Shown: positions 16,841 through 25,114 of the stretch, one piece after another
How the letters are laid out: each line of letters starts with the position of its first letter
Position numbering within the stretch: position 1 is the stretch's first letter
Source of the DNA: Streptomyces sp. NBC_01016
GTDB taxonomy: Bacteria > Actinomycetota > Actinomycetes > Streptomycetales > Streptomycetaceae
Assembly (NCBI RefSeq): GCF_026341035.1
Contig: NZ_JAPEOQ010000001.1
Location: 3,968,001-4,032,000, forward strand
DNA length: 64,000 nucleotides
Reading direction: 5' to 3'
Position numbers and translations under genes: made by a program
Notes under the pieces: model-generated
Told to the model about the DNA's origin: nothing
Seen by the model: only the letters and a program-made list of their open reading frames with translations
Databases searched by the model: none

Positions 16841-19084
16841 CTAGCGGCTGCGGAAGTGGAGTTCGCGCTCCACTCCCGCGTCCAGACGCAGTCGTCCCGC
16901 GTCGTCCTCGGGTGTCTTGAGCTCCACGTCCGCGTCGCGGTCGGGGCGGACGAGCGCCGTGCACCTGCCGTTGCCCCACCGCAGATCCACGTGCGCCCCG
17001 AACCGCGTGCGCAGGCCCCGCACCGCTCCCCGCCGCCAGTCGGCGGGGAGCGCGGGCAGCAGGACCAGGCGCTCGGGCGTGGACTGCAGGAGCGCCTCCG
17101 TGACCAGCGCGGGCAGGGTGTGCGCGGCGTCCGCGTTGTAGACGTCGCGGCGCGGGTAGTGCGCGCTCATCAGCGAGGTGTGGAAGTAGTCGCCGGTCAG
17201 GACGTGCCGCAGGCAGTCTGCGACGCGCGGCGCGTCGCGCAGCCGGGCCGCGATCAAAGCGTGGTGCAGATGCCCGTGCGCGGAGTCGTTCTCGGCGCCG
17301 CGCAGTTCGAGCGCCCGCCGCGCCGCCTTCGCCAGGTCCGGGGTGTCGTACGGCGTGATGTCGTGGTGCGGCCACACCGGGTACAGATGGCTGAGGTGCC
17401 GGTGGTCGTAGCTGTCGTCGAGGCCCGGCCACGCCCACTCGGCGAGCGCCCCGTCGTCGTTGACCCGGTAGTCGGGGAGCCGGTCGGCCAGCGCCGTCCA
17501 GCGGTCGCCGTCGGGGCCCGGGTGCCAGGCGGCGGCGGTGCGCAGCGCGTGCCGGGCCGCCGCGATGTCCATGGTGGCATTGACGGTGCCCCAGCTCGCG
17601 TTCGCGGGCCGGTTCTCCGGGGAGTAGGAGGGCACGATCGCGATCCGCCCGTCGGGCCCTGTTCGCGTGAGGAAGTCCTCGTAGAACAGGGCGAGTTGGG
17701 TGACGGCGGCCGCGAGCCAGGTGGGTCGCTCGCCGGTGGCCTCGGCCTGTTCGAGGAGCGGTGTGAGCAGCCAGTCGGCGCCCGCCGTCCACAGATGCAT
17801 CGGGTACGCGCGCTGATAGTGGTACGCGTGTCCCGACTCGCCGTCGGTGTGCGCGGGCGCGACGATGCCACGGGCGCCGAAGACGAGTCGCGCGTTGTCC
17901 CGCCAGTGCGCCAACTGGCCCTGAATGAGCGCGCCTTGGGCTTCGACCGTCTCGGGGAGGGCGCAGGCGACCGCCGACGCCGTCTGGAGGTTCAGGTTCG
18001 CGTCCGTGGTGAACGCGCCCGACCATGCCGTGTCCCACTCGCCGGTCCACAGCCCGGTCAGCCGGGGCGGCAGGGCGCCCGAGGAGCTGAGCAGGTGGTA
18101 GCGGCCTGCCGCGAACAGCCGCTCAAGGAGGGCCGGGCTCTGCGTGCGCTCCAGCAACTCGGTGCCGGGCAGGCCGCGTTGGTGGCGCGGGGCGTCGAGG
18201 TCGAAGGTGACGCGTTCGTAGGCGGTCCTGTGCAGGGCCTCGTGCCGGGCGAGGAGAGCGTCGTACGTCGCGTCGGTGGAGCCGCTCGGGTCGATCAGGT
18301 CCGTGAGCGCGCCCGCCTCGCTCTCCGCGTCCAGCTCCCCGACGTGTCTGCGCACCCGCGTCAGGAGCAGCAGCCCGCTCGCGCCCTCGACGCGCAGGCC
18401 CGATCCGCCGACCGTCGTGCGCCCGCCCCGCACCAGCGCGAGTGTCACCCCGGTGAAGCCGAGGTCGCTGTCCGGGTAGCGGCAGCGCAGGGTGAGCCGG
18501 GCGCCGTACGGGGTCGGGCCGTGCAGGGTCGGGCCGTGCGGGGCCAGGACGACGCCGCGGCCGATGCGGAGCCCGGCGGGGACGCCGCTCAGGCGCGGGT
18601 CGAGCGCCACCTCGCCGTCGAGCCCGGCGCCGGTCACGTACTGCACCACCACGTCGTCCGCCCGCGACACGAACACCCGCGAACACCATCCGCCGCACCG
18701 CGCCTCGGCCACCCCCGTCGCGAAGTCGACCGCGCGCCGGTAGCCGCGCCCCGCGGCGTCGTCCCGCACGAAGCGCACCTGGAAGGCGGGATGGAACGCG
18801 CGCACCCACCGCAGCGGCCGCCCGTCCGTGAACCGCTCGGCCGCCGTCACGTCACCGGCGAGCAACTGGTCTTGTAGAAGCGGGAGTTGATCAGCGAGCG
18901 AGGGCGGCCCCGGCTGTGGACCGCCGTCCGGGCGGACCAGGCCGTGGTGGGTGACGATGACCCGGTCGTCGTGCGGATCGCCGAAGGCGAGGGCGCCGTG
19001 CCGGCCGTTGCCGCTGAGATAGGCGTCCTCCCAGCGGTCGGCGGGCGCGGTCTCCCACGTGCCATGGGGATGCTCGGGGATCAC
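16841..19084 (-). CDS. Glycoside hydrolase family 95, alpha-L-fucosidase type
   Basis: A 747-residue protein with GH95 landmarks: an N-terminal beta domain opening DRWEDAYLSGNGRHGALAFG, an (alpha/alpha)6 barrel, the VPSYSPENRPANASWG segment (~484-498) containing the Glu that acts as acid in characterised members, and HRHLSHLYPVWP (~560). The family removes alpha-1,2-linked L-fucose or L-galactose with inversion. There is no signal peptide, so it acts on imported sugars. The GTG start (19084) overlaps the GH42 stop by four bases (GTGA), which fixes the start. It is the last gene of the five-gene importer operon. Fucosidase versus L-galactosidase cannot be decided by eye. Confidence 0.88.
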   Translation of the reverse strand: MIPEHPHGTWETAPADRWEDAYLSGNGRHGALAFGDPHDDRVIVTHHGLVRPDGGPQPGPPSLADQLPLLQDQLLAGDVTAAERFTDGRPLRWVRAFHPAFQVRFVRDDAAGRGYRRAVDFATGVAEARCGGWCSRVFVSRADDVVVQYVTGAGLDGEVALDPRLSGVPAGLRIGRGVVLAPHGPTLHGPTPYGARLTLRCRYPDSDLGFTGVTLALVRGGRTTVGGSGLRVEGASGLLLLTRVRRHVGELDAESEAGALTDLIDPSGSTDATYDALLARHEALHRTAYERVTFDLDAPRHQRGLPGTELLERTQSPALLERLFAAGRYHLLSSSGALPPRLTGLWTGEWDTAWSGAFTTDANLNLQTASAVACALPETVEAQGALIQGQLAHWRDNARLVFGARGIVAPAHTDGESGHAYHYQRAYPMHLWTAGADWLLTPLLEQAEATGERPTWLAAAVTQLALFYEDFLTRTGPDGRIAIVPSYSPENRPANASWGTVNATMDIAAARHALRTAAAWHPGPDGDRWTALADRLPDYRVNDDGALAEWAWPGLDDSYDHRHLSHLYPVWPHHDITPYDTPDLAKAARRALELRGAENDSAHGHLHHALIAARLRDAPRVADCLRHVLTGDYFHTSLMSAHYPRRDVYNADAAHTLPALVTEALLQSTPERLVLLPALPADWRRGAVRGLRTRFGAHVDLRWGNGRCTALVRPDRDADVELKTPEDDAGRLRLDAGVERELHFRSR

Positions 19085-21165
19085 CGGGAACCCGCGCTCT
19101 CCACTGCCGATACCGATGCCGCTGCCGCGCCCGCTTCGGCCTCCAGTACGACGACACCGAACCGCCCGAGCGTCACGGACCCCTCGACCCGCGCCCCGGT
19201 CAACAGGTCCCGCCCGCCCTCCGCGAGCGCGACCGTCACCTCGTCCCGCCCGTGGTTCAGCAGAAACAGCAGTTCCCCGCGACGTACGGCCTCCACCCCT
19301 GCGGGGAGGCCGGCCAGTGGAGGCCGTACGCCCGCTTCGAGGGAGGCCTCCGCGAGCAGCGCGCGCAGGGCCTCCGGTTGCGGGAGCGTGGACAGATAGC
19401 GGACCCGGCCGCGGCGCAGGGCGGCCGGCAGGCCGTCGAGCTCGCCGCCGCGGTACGCCGCCGTGACCTCGGCGTCGGCGGCCACCGTCAGCTCCTCCGA
19501 CCACAGCGTGCCGGTGAACCCGTCGCAGTCGATGGTCTCCGCGGACTCCAGCGGCCACCACTCGTGCAGGGTGCGGATGCCGAACAGCTCGCGCAGCCGG
19601 GCGTCGATGCCGCCGGGCCGCACCCGGTCGTCCGCGTCGGCGATCCCCGTGAAGAACCCGCACACGAGCGTCCCGCCCCCGCGCACGTACGCCACCAGGT
19701 TGTCGATCGCCGCGTCCGTCAGCAGATACAGCTGCGGGACGACCACCAACTTGTAGGCGGAAAGGTCGTGTTCGGGGTGCGCGAAGTCGGACGTGAGGTG
19801 TGCCTCCCACAGTGCCCGGTGCCAGGCCCGCACCACCTCTTCGTACGTGATGTGTGCCGACGGTCTGCCGTCCTGGCCGCCCGCCCACCAGGAGTGCCAG
19901 TCGTGCAGCACGGCGACCTCGGCCGTGAGGCGTGTGCCGGCGACCGCGGGGCCCATCCTGTCGAGGTCCGCCCCGATCTGCTTGACCTCCGCGAACGACC
20001 GACCCTCCTCGCCCGCGTGGCCGAGCATCGCCGAGTGGAACTTCTCCGCGCCCTGCCGGGACTGGCGCCACTGGAAGTAGCAGACGGCGTCGGCGCCGCG
20101 CGCCACGGACTGGAGCGACAGGAGGCGGTTGAGGCCGCGCGGCTTGGGAGAGTTGACCGGGCGGAAGTTCACCGCGCCCGCCGCCTGCTCCATCAGCATC
20201 CACGGACGGCCACCCGCCTGACCGCGCGTCATGTCGGCGAGCATCGCGTTGTACTGCCCGGCCAGCGGATCGCGCGGATCCGGGTACACGTCGACGGACA
20301 CGACATCCTCGTGCCGCGCCCACTCCCACGCGTCCTGCCCGGTCCACAGCGGCATGAAGTTGGTCGTCACCGGGATGTCGGCGGGCGTGTGGCGGCGGAC
20401 GAGATCGCGCTCGGCGATGTAGCAGGCGAGGAGCGCGTCCGAGGTGAAGCGGCGGAAGTCGAGGAGCTGCGTCGGGCCGCGCAGGTACTGTGCGCGGCGC
20501 GGCGGGATGACGTCGCCCCACGTCTCGATGTGCTGGCCCCAAAAGGCGGTTCCCCAGGCCGTGTTGAGTGCGTCGAGGGTCGCGTACTTCGCGCGCAGCC
20601 AGTCACGGAAGGCGCGCGCGGACTCGTCGCCGTAGTCGAAGGTGCAGTACTCGTTGTTGATGTGCCACATGCGCAGGGCCGGGTGGTGGCCGTAGCGCCG
20701 GGCGAGGTCCTCGGTGATGGCGGCGGCGTGCCGACGGTACGTGGTGGAGGAGTGCGCGAAGTGCTGGCGCGAGCCCCACCACACGGTCTGCCCGTGCTCG
20801 TCGCGCGGCAGCGTCCGCGGGTACAGGCGGCCGAGCCAGGGCGGCGGGGACGCGGTCGGGGTGGCGAGCACGACGCCGATCCCGTGCGTGTGCAGCAGGT
20901 CCATCAGCCGGTCGAGCCAGCCGAAGTCCCTTACACCCGGCCGGGGTTCGAGCCTCGCCCACGCGAACACGCCCACCGTGACCGAGTTGACCCCGGCCTC
21001 CTTCATCAGCCGGACGTCCTCGGCCCACACCTCCTCGGGCCACTGCTCGGGGTTGTAGTCCCCGCCGAACAGCAGGCGGCCGCCCTGGGACAAGCTCCTG
21101 CCCTCGGTCAAGGTCCCGACCTCGGACAAGCTCCGGCCCTCGGCCATGGCCTGCGCGCCCCTCAT
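19081..21165 (-). CDS. Glycoside hydrolase family 42 beta-galactosidase
   Basis: A 694-residue enzyme. The barrel opens LLFGGDYNPEQWPEEVWAED, diagnostic of GH42. The acid/base Glu is near residue 169 in MWHINNEYCTFDYG and the nucleophile Glu near residue 327 in MLMEQAAGAVNF. A trimerisation domain (EVAVLHDWHSWWAG) and a short C-terminal beta domain follow. Family members release terminal beta-D-galactose, sometimes alpha-L-arabinopyranose. No signal peptide. Start ATG 21165 overlaps the permease stop (ATGA). The first ~28 residues contain two copies of TEGRSLS/AEGRSLS, a short internal duplication that adds a tail before the barrel. It works with the GH95 enzyme on imported oligosaccharides. 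Confidence 0.93.
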   Translation of the reverse strand: MRGAQAMAEGRSLSEVGTLTEGRSLSQGGRLLFGGDYNPEQWPEEVWAEDVRLMKEAGVNSVTVGVFAWARLEPRPGVRDFGWLDRLMDLLHTHGIGVVLATPTASPPPWLGRLYPRTLPRDEHGQTVWWGSRQHFAHSSTTYRRHAAAITEDLARRYGHHPALRMWHINNEYCTFDYGDESARAFRDWLRAKYATLDALNTAWGTAFWGQHIETWGDVIPPRRAQYLRGPTQLLDFRRFTSDALLACYIAERDLVRRHTPADIPVTTNFMPLWTGQDAWEWARHEDVVSVDVYPDPRDPLAGQYNAMLADMTRGQAGGRPWMLMEQAAGAVNFRPVNSPKPRGLNRLLSLQSVARGADAVCYFQWRQSRQGAEKFHSAMLGHAGEEGRSFAEVKQIGADLDRMGPAVAGTRLTAEVAVLHDWHSWWAGGQDGRPSAHITYEEVVRAWHRALWEAHLTSDFAHPEHDLSAYKLVVVPQLYLLTDAAIDNLVAYVRGGGTLVCGFFTGIADADDRVRPGGIDARLRELFGIRTLHEWWPLESAETIDCDGFTGTLWSEELTVAADAEVTAAYRGGELDGLPAALRRGRVRYLSTLPQPEALRALLAEASLEAGVRPPLAGLPAGVEAVRRGELLFLLNHGRDEVTVALAEGGRDLLTGARVEGSVTLGRFGVVVLEAEAGAAAASVSAVESAGSR

Positions 21166-22127
21166 CCCTTCACCGCCCCGATCAGCATGCCCTTCTTGAA
21201 GTGCCGCTGGACGAACGGGGACGCGACCGCGACCGGCGCGAGGGCGAGCACCATCATCGCCATCTGGAGCCCGAGCGCGGAGAGTTCACCCGCGTTGACC
21301 GCCTGGCTCAGCCCCGTCGGCAGCGCCGTGTTCTTCTGCACGAGCTGCATCAGCACGTTCTGCAGCGGCAGTTTCGTCGGGTCGTCGATGTAGATCATCG
21401 CGTTGAACCAGGCGCTCCAGTACGCCACTGCGTAGAACAGCGAGATGACGGCGATCACCGCGCGGGACAGCGGCAGCACGATCGTCCACAGGATCCTGAG
21501 GTCGCCGGCCCCGTCGATGCGGGCGCTGTCCGTCAGCTCCTGCGAGATGTTCATGAAGAACCCGCGCAGCACCAGGATGTTGAACACGCTCACCGCGCTC
21601 GGCAGGATCAGCGCCAGATAGCTGTCGGTCAGGCCGAGCGTCTGCACCAGCAGATACGTCGGGATGAGCCCGGCGCTGAAGAACATCGTCGTCAGCAGCG
21701 CCATCAGCAGCGCGCGGTGCGCGAACGAGCCCGGCCGGGACAGGCCGTACGCGGCGAGGACCGACACCCCCATCGAGAACACCGTGCCGACGCCCGTCAC
21801 CCCGACCGAGACCAGCATGGCCCGGCTGACCTGGCCGCCGCCGAGCAACTCCTGGTAGTTGACGAAGGTGATGGCCTCGGGCCACAGCACCAGGCCGCCC
21901 GCCGAGTCGATGACGTGCCGGGGCGACAGGCTCGTGACGATCACGACCCACAGCGGTCCGAGCACGGCGACGCAGCACACGGCGAGGATCAGGCCCTTGG
22001 CGCCGAGGCCCGCCCTGGTCGGCGGCTCCTCCCACACCGGGCGCTCGGGCGGCTGCCACTGCGGGCGCGGACGCGGGCTCCGACGCGGGCTCGGGCCGGA
22101 GCGCGGACGTTCGGCGGTGGCGCTCAT
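21162..22127 (-). CDS. Carbohydrate ABC transporter permease (MalG/LplC type)
   Basis: A 321-residue inner-membrane permease. A ~45-residue Pro/Arg-rich cytoplasmic tail is followed by six helices beginning GLILAVCCVAVLGPLWVVIV. The ATPase-docking EAA loop is visible as ELTDSARIDGAGDLRILWTI. The sequence type (SPRHVIDSAGG, LVQTLGLTDSYLALILP) matches the LplC/YtcP branch of complex-saccharide importers. It overlaps the GH42 gene and starts 13 bases after the partner permease. No ATPase gene is in the locus; Streptomyces sugar importers of this sort generally use the shared MsiK ATPase. Confidence 0.92.
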   Translation of the reverse strand: MSATAERPRSGPSPRRSPRPRPQWQPPERPVWEEPPTRAGLGAKGLILAVCCVAVLGPLWVVIVTSLSPRHVIDSAGGLVLWPEAITFVNYQELLGGGQVSRAMLVSVGVTGVGTVFSMGVSVLAAYGLSRPGSFAHRALLMALLTTMFFSAGLIPTYLLVQTLGLTDSYLALILPSAVSVFNILVLRGFFMNISQELTDSARIDGAGDLRILWTIVLPLSRAVIAVISLFYAVAYWSAWFNAMIYIDDPTKLPLQNVLMQLVQKNTALPTGLSQAVNAGELSALGLQMAMMVLALAPVAVASPFVQRHFKKGMLIGAVKG

Positions 22128-22140
22128 GTCTCGTACACCT

Positions 22141-23190
22141 TCACTTCTTGTAGACCCCCTGTTCGCCGAGGAGATGGGCGAACTTGTTGGCCGCCAGGAC
22201 CAGACAGATCCCGACCACGCCCTTCACCAGGCCGACCGCCGCCGCGTAGCTGAAGTCGCCGTGCTGGATGCCGGTGCTCCACACATACGTGTCGAGCACT
22301 TCGGAGGCACCCGCGCCCACCGCCCTGCGTTGCAGCAGGATCTGTTCGAAGCCCACCGTCAGCGCGTCGCCGACGCGCAGGACGAGCAGCAGCGCGATCA
22401 CCGGGCGCAGCGCGGGCAGCGTGACGTGCCACATGCGGCGCCACCGGTTCGCGCCGTCCATCGCCGCCGCCTCGTACAGCTCCGGGCTGACGGAGGCGAG
22501 CGCCGCGAGGAAGACGATGATGCCCCAGCCGGCGTCCTTCCAGACCATCTGCGCGGTGAGCAGGTACTTGAAGATCCCGGCGTCCGTCATCAGGTCGAAG
22601 CCGTCGACTCCGTGGTCCTGGAGCAGCTGCGCGATCAGCCCCGCGCCGCCGAACATCTGCTGGAAGACGGTGACGACGAGCACCCACGAGAAGAAGTGCG
22701 GCAGGTAGAGGATCGCCTGCGACAGGGCCCGCACCCGCGGCCTGATCACGCTGTTGATGAGAAGCGCGAGCGCGATCGGCACCGGGAAGAAGAGCAGCAG
22801 CTGGATGACGAAGAGGACGAGGGTGTTCTGGAGCGCGTTCCAGAAGTCGGAGTCGCCGACCATCTTCTGGAACTGTTCGAGACCCACCATCGGTGAGTGC
22901 AGGATCGCCGTGACGCCGTTGGTGGAGACGTACGGGTTGTAGTCCTGGAACGCGACGACGTTGCCGAGCAGCGGCAGGTAGTTGAAGACGAGCAGCAGGA
23001 CGATGACGGGCACGGTCATCAGGATGAGCGCCCGGTCGCGGCGCAGCCGGATCCGCCACGTGACGCCGTCGCCCCTGCCCGCCTTCTTCCCGGTACGGCG
23101 CCGCTCCCGGCCCCCGGCCGCCTTGCCGGACCCGGCGGTGTCGGTGGTGTCGGCGGTGGCCCGGGGCGGGCGCTGGGTCCCCAGCGCCAT
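22141..23190 (-). CDS. Carbohydrate ABC transporter permease (MalF/LplB type)
   Basis: A 349-residue permease. The N-terminal ~50 residues are basic and polar (GKAAGGRERRRTGKKAGRGD), followed by six helices starting ALILMTVPVIVLLLVFNYLP. The EAA loop is ELYEAAAMDGANRWRRMWHV. The sequence resembles LplB/YtcP-family partners of saccharide binding proteins. The ATG at 23190 shares its A with the TGA of the binding-protein gene (TGATG), so translation is coupled. It forms a heterodimer with the following permease. Confidence 0.92.
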   Translation of the reverse strand: MALGTQRPPRATADTTDTAGSGKAAGGRERRRTGKKAGRGDGVTWRIRLRRDRALILMTVPVIVLLLVFNYLPLLGNVVAFQDYNPYVSTNGVTAILHSPMVGLEQFQKMVGDSDFWNALQNTLVLFVIQLLLFFPVPIALALLINSVIRPRVRALSQAILYLPHFFSWVLVVTVFQQMFGGAGLIAQLLQDHGVDGFDLMTDAGIFKYLLTAQMVWKDAGWGIIVFLAALASVSPELYEAAAMDGANRWRRMWHVTLPALRPVIALLLVLRVGDALTVGFEQILLQRRAVGAGASEVLDTYVWSTGIQHGDFSYAAAVGLVKGVVGICLVLAANKFAHLLGEQGVYKK

Positions 23191-24878
23191 CAGGAGGCGC
23201 CGCCGTTCTGGCCGTTCTCGTCGAGGAGCTTCTTGTACCAGTCGCGCAGCTTGTCGCCGCCGCGCGACTTCCAGTCGCTGACCGCCTGTTGGATGTCGCC
23301 GAGCGACTTGTTGCCGCGGACGTAGTCGTCCTCCAGCTGCTCGAACTTGTCCTCGAGCGTGGCGTAGCGCGAGGGCTCGACGATCGTCATGCCGTAGAAA
23401 GGCGACTTGGTGACGAACGCGCCCATCCGCTGCTGCCACTCGCACATCGCCTTGGTGATCTCGGGCAGATCGGGATAGGCGAAGAAGGGGGCGGGGCCCG
23501 ACAGCATCTGCCAGGCGCTGACGACCTGCGCGTTGCCCGTCTTGGTCTTGGTCGGAACGCCGTCCTTGACCGTGAAGTGGGTGCCCTCCTGGCCGTAGTA
23601 CGTGAGCATGTGCTCCTTGGTGCCGACGGGCGCGGCGGCGTAGTTGGCGGCGGCGAGCGCGTTCTTCACGGTCTCCTTGGACGCGTTCTTGCGGACGAAC
23701 GCCCACACGTTGGCCGGCGTGCCCGCGTACAGCTTCGGGTCGCCGCCGTCGTGCCCGAAGATGTCCATCGCGGCCATCTCGAAGTCGGGGAACGCCTTGC
23801 TGCCCTGCATCTCCGCGCTCTTGCCGTACCAGTAGGCGATGTCGGCGTTGCACATCATGACCTTGCCGCTGGTGAAGCGGAGCAGTCCGTCACCGGTCTG
23901 CGCCTTGGCCTCGGGGTGCACGACCCCGGCCGCGTACAGCTTGCGGGTCCACTCCAGGGCCTCGAGGTACTCGTCCGTCTCCAGGCGCTTGACGAGCTTC
24001 TTGCCCTCCAGCTTCCAGCCGAGCGCCTTCTCGCTGCCGCCGAGGGAACCGAAGAAGTTGAAGGCCGACCACTTCATGTCGTCGCAGCCGTAGACCCCCG
24101 CCTTCTTGCTGGTCATCTCCTTGGCGAGGTCGAAGAACTCCTGCGCCGACTTCGGTGGCTCCCAGCCGTTCTTCTCGAAGAGGTCCTTGCGGTAGAAGGG
24201 CGCGATGTTCGGGAGGTACGAGTACGGGTACGGGATGCCGCGCAGCTTGCCGCCGAAGATGCCGCGCCGCCAGGCGTCCGCCGGGATCGCCGCCAGGTTC
24301 GGGTAGTCGCGCACCTTGCTGCCGGACACGTACGGGCCGAGGTCCATCATCTTCGCGACGAGCGCGGCGGGTATCTTCCCGGACAGCTCCCAGCCGGGGA
24401 CGATCAGCACGTCGGGCAGCGAGCTGGAGGCGAGCACCGCGCCGATCTTCTCGCCGTAGGTGTTGCCGTCCTGGTTCTGCCAGCTGACCTGCACACCGGA
24501 GGCCTCGTTGAGCGCGGTGTAGTACTCGCAGTCGGCCTTCGGCGGCGGCCCCCAGAACGGGGCCATGATCTTCACCTTGGCCCCGGTGCCGAGCTTCTTC
24601 GGCACGGACGTCTCCAGCTTCGACAGCTCGACCTTGCTGGTGAAGCCGGAGCAGGAGCCGTTCTTCGACGCGATGTCGGGCGTGACGATGTTGCGCGCCG
24701 CGTACGTCGGCAGCAGCTTCTTCGCCGATTTCCCGGAGGTCGTCCCCTCGCCCGTCTCGGCGGTGCTCCCGCACGCGGTGAGCAGGGGCACGCCGCCGGC
24801 CACGGCCGCGGCGGCGACCGCGGTGGAGGCGAGGAAGCTTCTCCGACCGGGGCCGGTGGAGGGGGAGTTCGGCGTCAT
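23190..24878 (-). CDS. Sugar ABC transporter substrate-binding lipoprotein (LplA type)
   Basis: A 562-residue exported lipoprotein. The signal has a twin-arginine motif (GRRSFLASTA) and a lipobox with Cys36 in PLLTACGST, suggesting Tat-dependent lipoprotein export. The mature protein shows the extracellular solute-binding type 1 pattern and the LplA-like length; typical segments are LPDVLIVPGW, YRKDLFEKNGWEPPKSAQEF and VYGCDDMKWSAFNFFGS. It should capture an oligosaccharide outside the cell and deliver it to the two permeases. It is the first gene of the operon, with AAGGG before the ATG. Its promoter region holds two LacI palindromes and a CebR-like box. Confidence 0.92.
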   Translation of the reverse strand: MTPNSPSTGPGRRSFLASTAVAAAAVAGGVPLLTACGSTAETGEGTTSGKSAKKLLPTYAARNIVTPDIASKNGSCSGFTSKVELSKLETSVPKKLGTGAKVKIMAPFWGPPPKADCEYYTALNEASGVQVSWQNQDGNTYGEKIGAVLASSSLPDVLIVPGWELSGKIPAALVAKMMDLGPYVSGSKVRDYPNLAAIPADAWRRGIFGGKLRGIPYPYSYLPNIAPFYRKDLFEKNGWEPPKSAQEFFDLAKEMTSKKAGVYGCDDMKWSAFNFFGSLGGSEKALGWKLEGKKLVKRLETDEYLEALEWTRKLYAAGVVHPEAKAQTGDGLLRFTSGKVMMCNADIAYWYGKSAEMQGSKAFPDFEMAAMDIFGHDGGDPKLYAGTPANVWAFVRKNASKETVKNALAAANYAAAPVGTKEHMLTYYGQEGTHFTVKDGVPTKTKTGNAQVVSAWQMLSGPAPFFAYPDLPEITKAMCEWQQRMGAFVTKSPFYGMTIVEPSRYATLEDKFEQLEDDYVRGNKSLGDIQQAVSDWKSRGGDKLRDWYKKLLDENGQNGGAS

Positions 24879-24927
24879 GGGAGCAACCCTTCGGGGATTA
24901 CGCGGGGGACTACGCGTCGCGCAGATG

Positions 24928-25067
24928 TCGAAGCGCTTCGATGTTGCCGTGACATTAAGGGAGCGCTCCCACGGTCACAAGACGCCTGCGTCAATTTCCT
25001 GAACGCGCTTTTCTTGCACCGCACTTGACACCTGGTCACCGCAGTACTCAGCATCGAAGCGCTTCGA
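24928..25067. promoter_or_regulatory. Divergent sugar-locus promoter with two LacI palindromes and one CebR-like box
   Basis: TCGAAGCGCTTCGA occurs at 24928-24941 and 25054-25067. The perfect palindrome GGGAGCGCTCCC lies at 24959-24970; its 14-base context AGGGAGCGCTCCCA differs by one base from the CebR operator consensus as I recall it, TGGGAGCGCTCCCA. The region separates the importer operon from the divergent GH3 gene. The outer palindromes are 126 bases apart, which would permit looping by a tetrameric or dimer-pair repressor. Confidence 0.75.
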
Positions 25068-25114
25068 AGCGGCTCCGCTCTCTCCGACTTCTTCTCCGGC
25101 CAAGGGACGCGCAC

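Noticed and set aside
19085..20542. Long N-terminal extension in frame with the GH95 gene
   Set aside because: It overlaps the well-supported GH42 gene, encodes Arg/Gly low complexity, and the GTGA overlap at 19081-19084 marks the true start.
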